DNA of 64,000 nucleotides. Source: Streptomyces sp. B93 (GTDB lineage: Bacteria; Actinomycetota; Actinomycetes; Streptomycetales; Streptomycetaceae). Positions within the stretch are counted from its first letter, which is position 1. Each line of letters opens with the position of its first letter. The position numbers and the translations under genes were made by a program. The DNA lies in NCBI RefSeq assembly GCF_018070565.1, contig NZ_JAGPXL010000021.1:44847-108846 (forward strand). Direction: 5' to 3'. Shown one piece after another: positions 8,578-16,597 of this stretch. The notes below the pieces were generated by a model. It did not search any database. It was not told the DNA's origin and saw only the letters and a program-made list of their open reading frames with translations.

Positions 8578-11280
8578 TCACGCCGGACTGCGCAGCTCAC
8601 CCGCCCCTTCCACATGGTCGAAGACCGGCTCCCCGTCGTCCGTCTCGGTGAGCAGATACGCCTGTGCCTCGCCGACGTGGAAGTACATCCCGTGCAGCTC
8701 CAGACCGCTCTCGCGCATCGCCCGGGCCACCGACGGGTGGGCCCGCAGATGCTCCAGCTGCTGGACGACATTGGTCAGGCACAGCTGCTCCACCGCGTCG
8801 GCGGGTCTGCGCACCGCCAGCCGTGCCCAGCTGCCGCTGTCGTCGGCCATGCGCTCCAGACTCGGCACCCCGTGCCGCAGCCACCGCCCGAGCGGCGTAC
8901 GGGTGCTGCCCGGCCCCGACTTGAGCAGAGCCTGCATCGCACCGCAGCCGGAGTGCCCGCACACCGTGATGGACCGCACCTGGAGCACGTCCACCGCGTA
9001 CTCGATCGCCGCGGCCACCGAGTCGTCGCCGCTCTCCGCACCCGGCAGCGGTACGAGGTTGCCCACGTTGCGCACCACGAACAGGTCCCCCGGACCACTG
9101 GACGTGATCATCGAGGTGACGACCCGGGAGTCGGCGCAGGTCAGGAACAGCTGGACCGGCCGCTGCCCCTCCCGCGCCAGCCGCGCCAGCTCACCGCGCA
9201 CATGGGGGGCGGTGTTGCGGTGGAAGGCCGTGATGCCGCGCAGCAGGTGGTGGCCGCCGGGGGTGCCCAGCACGGGGTCAGGTGCGGGGTCAGACGTGAG
9301 GTCAGGCGTGGGATCGGATGCGGGACCGGATGCGCGATCGGACGTGGGGTTGGGTGCGGGGTCGAGCGCCGGGTCGGATGTCGTCCGGCAGGTGCCGTAC
9401 GTACTGCTCGTGCTGTGCGTGAGGGCCGTGCCGGAGTCGCTCGGCCCGCCGGACAGCTCGCTGACCGCAGTGGGGACCTCCTTCCTCTCCGTCTTCTGCT
9501 CGGTGCTCGTGTCCTTGGTCCTCGCGGGACCGGCCTCCTCGTGGTCCCCTGCGACTCGGCGCGCTTGCCCCAGCGACTCGCCGGACGTGCCCGACAGTCT
9601 GACCGGAGCTGCCGCGCACTGGTGGTTGCGCCAGGGGGTCCAGGGGCGGCAGCGGCAGTCGGCGACGGGAGTGCGCCCGGTGGTCCCGGACACATCGAGG
9701 CCGGGGTCCGGGGAGGCGGTCGGCTCGGTGGTCCGGGTACCGGTGCGGCGACCGGTCAGTTCGACGGTGCCGCCCTGCGCGGTGTGGGTGTTCTGCCAGT
9801 CCTGCAAGGTCTCGTACGCCGCGTGGTCCATGAACGAGCCGTCCAACTCGACGACCACTTCGGCCCCTTGGGGTACGTGGTGCAGGGCCCGGCTGAGCCG
9901 GGGCACCGCGAGGAACGTCAACTGCCCTCGCACCTGGACGTGATGGACTCCTTCCTGCACTTCATGGGTGATACGGGTGCGGGTGAGGCGGTGCAGCGCC
10001 ACGCCGACCGCGGCGGCGATGCCCAGCGCCACGCCCTCCAGGACGCCGAGGAGCACCACGCCGAGGGTGGTGACGACGTACACCAGCACTTCTCGGTGGC
10101 GGGTCACCGTGCGAATGTGGTGCAGGGACACCATCTGGATGCCGACGGCCATCACCAGGGCGGCGAGCGAGGCGAGCGGGATCAGCTCCAGGATCGGGAC
10201 CATCAGCAGCGCGGCGACTACTACGAGAACGCCGTGCAGCATCGTGGAGTTCCGGCTGACGGCACCCGCGTGGACATTGGCCGTGCTGCGCACCGCGACG
10301 CCCGCGACCGGCAGTCCGCCGAGGCCGCCGGAGACGACGTTCGCGGCGCCCTGGCCCAGGAGTTCGCGGTCGAGGTCGGAGCGTCCGACATGGGTGGCCG
10401 GCGCGGGGCGGGCGGCGGCCAGCTTGTCCACGGCGACCGCGCCGAGCAGCGACTGCACACTGCATACCAGCGTGGTGGTGAGCACGGCGGCGACCAGCCC
10501 GAGCACCGGGCCCTCGGGCAGCCCGGCCAAGGCGTGGCTGCTCCACGTCGGCAAGTCCACCTTGGGCAGCCGCAGCCCGGCCAGCGAGGCGGCCGCGGTG
10601 GCCCCGGCGACGGCGACGAGCGCGGTCGGCACCTTGCGCAGCAGCTGTCCGGCCCGGCCGGGGATGCGGGGCCAGAGCAGCAGCAGGGCCAGGGTGAGCG
10701 CGCTCACCGACAGCGCCGCCGGGTGCAGCTCCGCCAACTGCGTGGGCAGCGCGGCGAGGTTGTCGGGCACGGAACTCTGCGGGGTGCCGCCGAGCATGAT
10801 GTGCAGCTGGGCGACGGCGATGGTGACGCCGATTCCGGCGAGCATGCCGTGCACGATGGCGGGACTGACGGCGAGCGCGCCGCGCGCTACCCGCAGACAG
10901 CCGAGGCCGATCTGGGCGAGACCGGCGAGGACGGTGATGGCGCAGGTCGTACGCCATCCGTAGCGCTGGATGAGATCGGCGGTGACGACGGTGAGTCCGG
11001 CGGCCGGACCGCTCACCTGGAGCGGGGAGCCGCCGAGCCGTCCGGCGACGATGCCGCCGACGGCCGCCGCGACCAGGCCCGCCTGGAGCGGTGCGCCGGT
11101 GGCGAGCGCGATGCCGAGGGACAGCGGCAGGGCGATCAGGAAGACGGCGATCGCGGCCGAGACGTCGGCGCCCGCGACGCGGAAGCGGGGGCGCCGGGTG
11201 GGCGGGGGGCTGTGGGACTGCCGTACGGGCTCGGACCGGCGAGCGTCGGTCGTACGGCGGGTGGGGACGCAGGCTGACAT
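8578..11280 (-). CDS. SulP-family anion transporter fused to beta-carbonic anhydrase
   Basis: A 900-residue fusion. Residues about 35-420 are a SulP membrane domain (motif PLSLGIALATGAPLQAG, then many hydrophobic helices), followed by a cytoplasmic STAS domain (about 480-560). Residues about 685-900 are a beta-class carbonic anhydrase with zinc ligands Cys715, His776 and Cys779 (CADSR, CGHSGCGAM) and the Asp717/Arg719 dyad. Between them is a Pro/Asp/Ser-rich linker of repeated xDP units (about 630-680). The coupling suggests bicarbonate transport with immediate interconversion to CO2, as proposed for other SulP-CA fusions. Substrate specificity is inferred. It is divergent from a lipoprotein gene. 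Confidence 0.93.
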   Translation of the reverse strand: MSACVPTRRTTDARRSEPVRQSHSPPPTRRPRFRVAGADVSAAIAVFLIALPLSLGIALATGAPLQAGLVAAAVGGIVAGRLGGSPLQVSGPAAGLTVVTADLIQRYGWRTTCAITVLAGLAQIGLGCLRVARGALAVSPAIVHGMLAGIGVTIAVAQLHIMLGGTPQSSVPDNLAALPTQLAELHPAALSVSALTLALLLLWPRIPGRAGQLLRKVPTALVAVAGATAAASLAGLRLPKVDLPTWSSHALAGLPEGPVLGLVAAVLTTTLVCSVQSLLGAVAVDKLAAARPAPATHVGRSDLDRELLGQGAANVVSGGLGGLPVAGVAVRSTANVHAGAVSRNSTMLHGVLVVVAALLMVPILELIPLASLAALVMAVGIQMVSLHHIRTVTRHREVLVYVVTTLGVVLLGVLEGVALGIAAAVGVALHRLTRTRITHEVQEGVHHVQVRGQLTFLAVPRLSRALHHVPQGAEVVVELDGSFMDHAAYETLQDWQNTHTAQGGTVELTGRRTGTRTTEPTASPDPGLDVSGTTGRTPVADCRCRPWTPWRNHQCAAAPVRLSGTSGESLGQARRVAGDHEEAGPARTKDTSTEQKTERKEVPTAVSELSGGPSDSGTALTHSTSSTYGTCRTTSDPALDPAPNPTSDRASGPASDPTPDLTSDPAPDPVLGTPGGHHLLRGITAFHRNTAPHVRGELARLAREGQRPVQLFLTCADSRVVTSMITSSGPGDLFVVRNVGNLVPLPGAESGDDSVAAAIEYAVDVLQVRSITVCGHSGCGAMQALLKSGPGSTRTPLGRWLRHGVPSLERMADDSGSWARLAVRRPADAVEQLCLTNVVQQLEHLRAHPSVARAMRESGLELHGMYFHVGEAQAYLLTETDDGEPVFDHVEGAGELRSPA

Positions 11281-11590
11281 GGTTTCCCGTCTCCTCCGGG
11301 GCAGCGCGGTCGCGGAACAGGTGGTCCCCGCTCGACGGCGGGGGCGGGTCGCGGCCGTGGGTCACGGCGTACAGCGGCGGGATGCATCAACAATCAGTAA
11401 ACGATTCGTAATGCAGAGTAAAGGCAAAGCATGGATATTCCGGGCAATTAGCCCAATCAATCACTCCGGAGAGTGAAGCGAGCATTTCATCGGCTTGTCA
11501 TACAAATTCCTTCTTCGTCCCGTGCGACCTTGGCGGCGCTGTCACCGAGTTCGCCAGTGTTCGCCAGAGAAGGAAGAAGGTGGGCGGGAC
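11281..11590. promoter_or_regulatory. Divergent promoter region, AT-rich
   Basis: This 310-base spacer lies between the divergent SulP fusion and the deacetylase-like lipoprotein. Bases about 11388-11515 are markedly AT-rich for this genome, as expected for back-to-back promoters. I cannot assign individual -10/-35 boxes with confidence. The lipoprotein ribosome site (AAGGAAGAAGG) lies at the right end. Confidence 0.5.
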
Positions 11591-12862
11591 ATGGCCGTCA
11601 GCCAGAGGATCGCCGTGGGTGTCGTGGTCGCCGCGGTCTGTGCCGGGTCACTCGCCGGTTGCGGGAGTGGCTCCGACGACACGCGGGAGGGGGCTCCCGG
11701 ACCGCCGAAGGCCAAGGCCGCTCCCGCCCCGAAGAGCGTGGTGCGTCTGATCGGCGACGGCTCCACCGCGTTCACCGGGGCGCAGCCCCATCTGCCCCGG
11801 GCCGAGCGGCTGAAGCCGGGCGAGAAGCCCCCGCAGTTCGTGGTGTTCTCCTGGGACGGCGCGGGCGAGGACAGCCAGAAGCTGTTCTCCCACTTCCGTC
11901 AGGTCGCCAAGGACAACAACGCCACCATGACGTACTTCCTCAGCGGCGTGTACCTGCTGCCCGAGGACCGGCGCGACCTCTACCGGCCGCCGCAGCACTC
12001 GCCCGGCCGCTCCGACATCGGCTTCAACGACCGGCAGGGCATCGCCGACACCGTGAAACAGCTGCGGCTGGCGTGGCTGGAGGGCAACGAGATCGGCACC
12101 CACTTCAACGGCCACTTCTGCGGGCGCGGCGGGGGCGTCGGCGAATGGTCGGTCGAGGAGTGGAAGGACGAGATCGCCCAGGCCAAGGCGTTCGTGAAGT
12201 CCTGGAAGACCAACACGGGCATGCGGAACTCGGCCCCGCTCCCCTTCGACTACGACCGGGAACTGATCGGCGCCCGCACCCCCTGCCTGGAGGGCCAGCA
12301 GAACTTCACCAAGGCCGCCCGCGAACTGGGCTTCCGCTATGACACCAGCGGCGTCAACAACCAGGTCTGGCCCGGGAAGAAGGAGGGCCTGTGGGACCTG
12401 TCCATGCAGTTGGTGCCCTTCCCCGGCCACTCCTTCGAGCAACTGGCCATGGACTACAACTTCATGGTCAACCAGTCGGGCAGCACCAGCCAGGGCGACC
12501 CCGCCAAGCACCGGCTCTGGGGCGACCAGATGCGTGACGGTCTCCTCCAGGGCTTCCAGCGCGCCTACGACGGCAACCGCGCCCCTCTGATCATTGGCAA
12601 CCACTTCGAGTCCTGGAACGGGGGCACCTACATGCGGGCCATCCAGGAGGTCGTCGAGCAGGTGTGCACCAAGGAGGAGGTGCGCTGTGTGTCCTTCCGG
12701 CAACTGGCCGACTGGCTCGACGCCCAGGATCCGGGGACCCTGGCGAAGCTGCGCACGCTGAAGGTCGGCGAGGCACCCGCGCGGGGCTGGAAGTCCTTCC
12801 TGTCCGCCCGCCCGGCCCCGGCACCGAAGGGCGTGCCGGGGGCACCGGCGGGCGGCCGGTAA
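11591..12862 (+). CDS. Secreted lipoprotein with polysaccharide-deacetylase-like fold
   Basis: A 423-residue lipoprotein with signal peptide and lipobox LAGC near residues 20-23. The body resembles carbohydrate esterase family 4 (NodB). It has SWDG with Asp89 in place of the usual TFDDG, the metal-binding His pair H171-x3-H175 in GTHFNGHF, an R-T-P motif (ARTPCL) and a late LIIGNHFESW. It could deacetylate a cell-wall or surface polysaccharide outside the membrane. The variant first motif means activity is uncertain. The start at ATG 11591 follows GGAAGAAGG and begins just before the signal sequence. Confidence 0.75.
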   Translation: MAVSQRIAVGVVVAAVCAGSLAGCGSGSDDTREGAPGPPKAKAAPAPKSVVRLIGDGSTAFTGAQPHLPRAERLKPGEKPPQFVVFSWDGAGEDSQKLFSHFRQVAKDNNATMTYFLSGVYLLPEDRRDLYRPPQHSPGRSDIGFNDRQGIADTVKQLRLAWLEGNEIGTHFNGHFCGRGGGVGEWSVEEWKDEIAQAKAFVKSWKTNTGMRNSAPLPFDYDRELIGARTPCLEGQQNFTKAARELGFRYDTSGVNNQVWPGKKEGLWDLSMQLVPFPGHSFEQLAMDYNFMVNQSGSTSQGDPAKHRLWGDQMRDGLLQGFQRAYDGNRAPLIIGNHFESWNGGTYMRAIQEVVEQVCTKEEVRCVSFRQLADWLDAQDPGTLAKLRTLKVGEAPARGWKSFLSARPAPAPKGVPGAPAGGR

Positions 12863-12916
12863 CCGCTGTGCGCGCGGGCGGCCTCGGGGGTGCCCCCGGG
12901 GCGTCGCGCGGACGGC

Positions 12917-13897
12917 TCAGGCGGTGGCCGCCACGCGCTCGCTGAGCAAGAAGCCGGGGTCGACCTGCGCGGCCAGGTCGGCTCCGGTGCGCTCATTGCC
13001 CCAGGACCGGGCGTTCTTCAGGTGGAAGTGCACCATCTGGCGGGTGTAGCGCTCCCAGTCGCGGTGCCGGTACGTCGCGTCGGCGGTCGTGCGCAGGGTG
13101 CGCAGCGCGTCGCGGTTGGCCTCCTCCAGGAGGTCGAACCGGGGCGGGCGGCCCTTCTCCAGTGCCCGCACCCAGTCCGACTGCCCGACCGTCACGAGCA
13201 GGTCGTCCCCGACTTCGGCGCGGAGGAAGTCGAGGTCGTCCTGGCCCAGCACCTTGTTGCCGACGACCTTCAGGGTGATGTCGTAGTCACGGGCGTACTC
13301 CTTGTACTGGCGGTAGACGGAGACCCCCCGTCGGGTCGGCTCGGCGACGAGGTAGGTGATGTCGAAGCGGGTGAACATGCCGGAGGCGAAGGAGTCCGAG
13401 CCCGCGGTCATGTCGACGACCACGTACTCGTCGGGGCCGTCGACCAGGTGGTTCAGGCACAGCTCCACCGCTCCCGTCTTGGAGTGGTAGCAGGCGACCC
13501 CCAGGTCGGCGTCCGTGAAGGCGCCCGTGACCATCAAACGGACGGCGCCGCCGTCGAGTTCCACCGGCCGGGCGCAGGCGTCGTAGACCGGGTTGTCCTC
13601 GCGCACCCGCAGCAGCCGGGAGCCCTCGCCGGGCGGGGTGGTTTTGATCATCGTCTCGGCGGAGGCGATACGCGGGTTGTCGCCGCGCAGGTAGTCCTTG
13701 ATCAGCGGCAGCCGGTCACCCATCGCGGGAAGTGCCGCCGCGGCCGCCTCGTCGAGACCCAGCGCGCAGCCCAGATGCTGGTTGATGTCCGCGTCCACGG
13801 CGACGACCGGTGCCCCGGTGGCCGCGAGATGGCGGATGAAGAGGGACGACAGGGTGGTCTTGCCGCTGCCACCCTTGCCGACGAAAGCAATTTTCAT
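12917..13897 (-). CDS. CooC/ParA-like P-loop ATPase
   Basis: A 326-residue MinD/ParA-superfamily ATPase with the deviant Walker A GKGGSGKTT at residues 7-15, VDADINQHLG after it and VVVDMTAGSDSF as Walker B region. It resembles CooC, the nickel-insertion ATPase for CO dehydrogenase. No CO dehydrogenase, hydrogenase or urease gene is nearby, so the client is unknown. ATG 13897 places the P-loop at the N terminus; the frame is open upstream but runs across the neighbouring divergent gene. It is divergent from the Fic-like gene, with 118 bases between them. Confidence 0.8.
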   Translation of the reverse strand: MKIAFVGKGGSGKTTLSSLFIRHLAATGAPVVAVDADINQHLGCALGLDEAAAAALPAMGDRLPLIKDYLRGDNPRIASAETMIKTTPPGEGSRLLRVREDNPVYDACARPVELDGGAVRLMVTGAFTDADLGVACYHSKTGAVELCLNHLVDGPDEYVVVDMTAGSDSFASGMFTRFDITYLVAEPTRRGVSVYRQYKEYARDYDITLKVVGNKVLGQDDLDFLRAEVGDDLLVTVGQSDWVRALEKGRPPRFDLLEEANRDALRTLRTTADATYRHRDWERYTRQMVHFHLKNARSWGNERTGADLAAQVDPGFLLSERVAATA

Positions 13898-14015
13898 GTT
13901 CAGTAAGCGTAGTGGCGCGGGCCGCGCCGGGCGCGCGAGAACGTGAAGAAGACCACTCGATCGTGGGGTGTGAGCCCGGGGTGACCGGGGCTGGACAGGC
14001 CCTAGGGTCGTACTC

Positions 14016-14840
14016 ATGAGTACGACAGGCGCGACCGCCGACCCGCTCGCCGCCCTGGGCTCACTGCCCGGCGTGGCCGACTCCGTGGAGTCCGTGCGCA
14101 AGGCCGTGGACCGGGTGTACGGGCACCGCATCATGCGACGCCGCAGCAACGAGATCACCTCTGAGGCGGCGCTGCGCGGCGCGCGGGGCTCCGCGGCGCT
14201 CTCCGGCGCGGACTGGGCGCTGGAAGAGGTGCGCAGGCGTACGGACTTCGGCGGGGACGACGAGGCCCGGACCGTGGGCGCGGCCCTGAGGCTGACCGCG
14301 GAGGCGGGCCAGCTGCTCTCCATCTGGCGGCAGTCGCCCCTCAGGGTGCTGGCCCGGCTGCACCTGGTGGCGGCGGCGGAGAAGGACGATCGGGCGGGGC
14401 GTCCCCGGCAGGAGGGCGAACCCGTCGACGAGTCGCTGATCACGCAGCCGCTGCCGAGCGCCGCCGAGGTGTCGGGCCGTCTGGAGGGCCTGTCCGATCT
14501 GATCATCGCGGGCAGCTCGGCGCCCGCGCTGGTCACGGCGGCCGTCGTGCACGGTGAGCTGCTGGCGCTGCGGCCCTTCGTCTCGTACAACGGCCTGGTC
14601 GCGCGGACGGCCGAGCGGATCGTGCTGGTCGGCAGCGGTCTGGACCCGAAGTCGGTGTGTCCCGCCGAGGTCGGCTACGCGGAGCTGGGCGGCGAGGCCT
14701 ATCTGACCGCCTTCGACGGCTATCTCTCCGGGACCGCGGAGGGCATGGCCGCCTGGATCGCCCACTGCGGCAAGGCGGTCGGACTCGGCGCGCGCGAGTC
14801 GACGGCCGTGTGCGAGGCGCTTCAGCGCGGCGCGGCATAA
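14016..14840 (+). CDS. Fic-like protein with degenerate active site
   Basis: A 274-residue protein of the kind often annotated only as hypothetical or oxidoreductase in Streptomyces. Its C-terminal half contains HGELLALRPFVSYNGLVAR, which aligns by eye with the Fic motif HPFxDGNGR. The catalytic His is replaced by Arg186, and the Asp-Gly and final Arg of the motif are also lost, so AMP transfer is unlikely. It may be a structural or binding relative. A TAGGGT box ends 7 bases before the ATG, suggesting a leaderless transcript. It is convergent with the HAD phosphatase gene. Confidence 0.6.
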   Translation: MSTTGATADPLAALGSLPGVADSVESVRKAVDRVYGHRIMRRRSNEITSEAALRGARGSAALSGADWALEEVRRRTDFGGDDEARTVGAALRLTAEAGQLLSIWRQSPLRVLARLHLVAAAEKDDRAGRPRQEGEPVDESLITQPLPSAAEVSGRLEGLSDLIIAGSSAPALVTAAVVHGELLALRPFVSYNGLVARTAERIVLVGSGLDPKSVCPAEVGYAELGGEAYLTAFDGYLSGTAEGMAAWIAHCGKAVGLGARESTAVCEALQRGAA

Positions 14841-14868
14841 AGGTCGCGGAGGGGTCCGGGAAAGGGTT

Positions 14869-14896
14869 GCGGCGGTACGAGTTCTCGTACCGCCGC
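14869..14896. terminator. Perfect 13-bp hairpin terminator
   Basis: Arms GCGGCGGTACGAG and CTCGTACCGCCGC are separated by TT. The hairpin begins 28 bases after the stop of the Fic-like gene. The symmetric stem could also stop transcription arriving from the right. Confidence 0.8.
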
Positions 14897-15039
14897 TGGC
14901 ATGTCCACCGGGTTACCAAGCGTCCTCGATATGTGCCCATCAGGCGGGGTTCTTTGCCCGTCACCTGGTGCGGCTGGCCCGTAATCGACGGGTCGACGTC
15001 GCGTGGGTGCTCGATGTCCATGCTCGGTCCGTGGGGCCA

Positions 15040-15170
15040 ATCCTGCGTCTTAAAGGTGATCCTTTCGGATGTCCTTTGGTCTCGCGGGCCGTTAACCCCT
15101 TTGTACTCCAGGCGCGGGGTAAGCGAAACCCTTCACCGCGCTTCTTTACTTTTGGGTTCAAAGACGCATC
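15040..15170. ncRNA. Candidate structured RNA, possibly 6S-like (scr3559 locus)
   Basis: The 292 bases between the terminator at 14896 and the HAD gene stop carry no gene and are less GC-rich than coding DNA. TGCGTCTT (15044-15051) pairs with AAGACGCA (15161-15168). The space between holds smaller hairpins, including GCGCGGGGT facing ACCC...CCGCGC, giving an overall rod with internal loops. From memory, a 6S-like RNA (scr3559) has been described at the equivalent place in S. coelicolor. The strand and exact ends cannot be fixed from the sequence. Confidence 0.4.
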
Positions 15171-15188
15171 AAACGGGCGCCGCTCGAC

Positions 15189-16022
15189 TCAGGCGGACGC
15201 GCTTCGGCGTCGGCTGGCGTACCAGACGAGACCCGCGGTGGCCGCCGCCGCTCCTATGGCCGCCGCCGCGACGAGCGCCGGGCGGGGCGGTACGGAGAGC
15301 CTGGGGAGCCGCTGCTTGAGGCGTACCGGGCGGTGGAAGTCGAGGATCGGCCACCCGCGCGAGAGGGCTTCCCGGCGCAGGGCCCGGTCCGGGTTCACGG
15401 CGTGCGGATGGCCGACCGACTCGAGCATCGGCAGATCGGTGGCGGAGTCGCTGTAGGCGTAGCAGCGGGAGAGGTCGTACCCCTCGGACTCGGCCAGCTC
15501 CCTGATCGCCTCGGCCTTGGTCGGGCCGTAGGCGTAGTACTCCACCTCTCCGGTGTAGCACCCGTCCTCGCCCACGACCATGCGGGTGGCGACCACACGG
15601 TCGGCGCCGAGCAGCTCGCCGATCGGCTCGACCACCTCGGCGCCGGAGGTGGACACGATCACCACGTCGCGTCCGGCGGTGTGGTGCTCCTCGATGAGGG
15701 ACGCGGCCTCGTCGTAGATGATCGGATCGATGATGTCGTGCAGTGTCTCGGCGACGATCTCTTTGACCTGCTGGACGTTCCAGCCGCGGCACAGCGCCGA
15801 GAGGTACTCGCGCATGCGCTCGATCTGGTCATGGTCGGCGTCGCCGGCGAGGAAGACGAACTGGGCGTATGCGGTACGCAGCACGGCCCTGCGGTTGATC
15901 AGCCCACCTTGGTAGAACGACTTGCTGAAGGTGAGCGTGCTCGACTTCGCAATGACCGTCTTGTCCAGGTCAAAGAAGGCCGCTGTGCGGGGCAAGGAGT
16001 GGTTTTCCACAAGCCTGAGCAT
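15189..16022 (-). CDS. HAD-superfamily phosphatase, SerB-like, membrane-anchored
   Basis: A 277-residue HAD-IB phosphatase. The nucleophile motif FFDLDKT lies near residues 16-22, motif II is VSTSGAE and motif III/IV is AYSDSATDLPML. After about residue 225 comes a hydrophobic segment (ALVAAAAIGAAAATAGLVWY) and a short basic end, indicating C-terminal membrane attachment with the enzyme in the cytoplasm. From memory, the S. coelicolor counterpart is annotated as a morphological-differentiation-associated protein. The substrate is unknown. It is divergent from the Tad operon and flanked by two candidate RNA genes. Confidence 0.85.
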   Translation of the reverse strand: MLRLVENHSLPRTAAFFDLDKTVIAKSSTLTFSKSFYQGGLINRRAVLRTAYAQFVFLAGDADHDQIERMREYLSALCRGWNVQQVKEIVAETLHDIIDPIIYDEAASLIEEHHTAGRDVVIVSTSGAEVVEPIGELLGADRVVATRMVVGEDGCYTGEVEYYAYGPTKAEAIRELAESEGYDLSRCYAYSDSATDLPMLESVGHPHAVNPDRALRREALSRGWPILDFHRPVRLKQRLPRLSVPPRPALVAAAAIGAAAATAGLVWYASRRRSASA

Positions 16023-16597
16023 AGGCGCAGCCCATTCGGCGTAAGCTGGGGCGCGTGGGTTTGCCTGAGAGGGCTCTCGGGTACACCATGGAAGTCACGG
16101 ATCGTTCGCGACCGTGCTAACCCGGCCCGACTCCTCCCCCCCCGAGTCGGCCGTGGGGACGACCCCCGCTCTCCCCCCCGGCGGGGGTCGTCGCATGTCC
16201 GGGTGGGTTTTCTCCTTCTCTCTGCGGTCTCGCGCTGTCTGGCCGACCGAGGCGGCAGTGTCTTGTCATGCTCATGAGTAGTCACGCTGTGTAGCGATCG
16301 GACTCCTCTGTGGAAGTCGCACAGGGGTTGCCCGAAGGTCACCGGTTTGGGTGAAGGCGATATCCACAAGCGTCAGCCCGTCCACAGTTTTCGACCAAGA
16401 TCCACTTGATTTCCAGAAGCGCTGCACCGTGATTCGAGCGCGACTCGTGGCGAGTTCATGGCCGGTTCAGTTTCCGAGGCGCGTATGGCCGATTCCTATC
16501 GGCCGTTCATATGGAGGCCGATCGCCGGTTCTTCACAGGTTCGGGAATCGCGGGGCACCAGGGCCGCGCGTGAGAAGCAGCGAAGGGGGAGCAAACT
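16023..16597. other. Gene-free region upstream of the Tad operon
   Basis: This 575-base region contains the HAD promoter on the minus strand, the structured RNA candidate (16056-16192) and, from about 16200 to 16597, a T-rich then mixed stretch that must include the Tad operon promoter. No open frame here has Streptomyces codon bias. The ribosome site AAGGGGGA before GTG 16598 closes the region. Confidence 0.55.
16056..16192 (+). ncRNA. Candidate structured RNA: three-way junction followed by two terminator hairpins
   Basis: A closing stem GGGTT/AACCC (16057-16061 with 16119-16123) encloses two hairpins. P2 is CCTGAGA/TCTCGGG (16064-16081), and P3 is CACGG and TCG paired to CGA and CCGTG around a TTCG loop (16096-16116). 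Immediately downstream are two hairpins, 16124-16152 and a 12-bp perfect stem 16158-16192. TAAGCT at 16042-16047 could be its -10 box. It could be a free small RNA or a riboswitch-like leader. From memory, small RNAs named scr3558 and scr3559 are known at this locus in S. coelicolor. Confidence 0.55.

Noticed and set aside
16089..16121. A 10-codon ATG frame ending Cys-stop (MEVTDRSRPC) inside the structured RNA
   Set aside because: No ribosome site at a usable distance and it falls within paired stems, so a Cys leader peptide is not supported, although it is not excluded.
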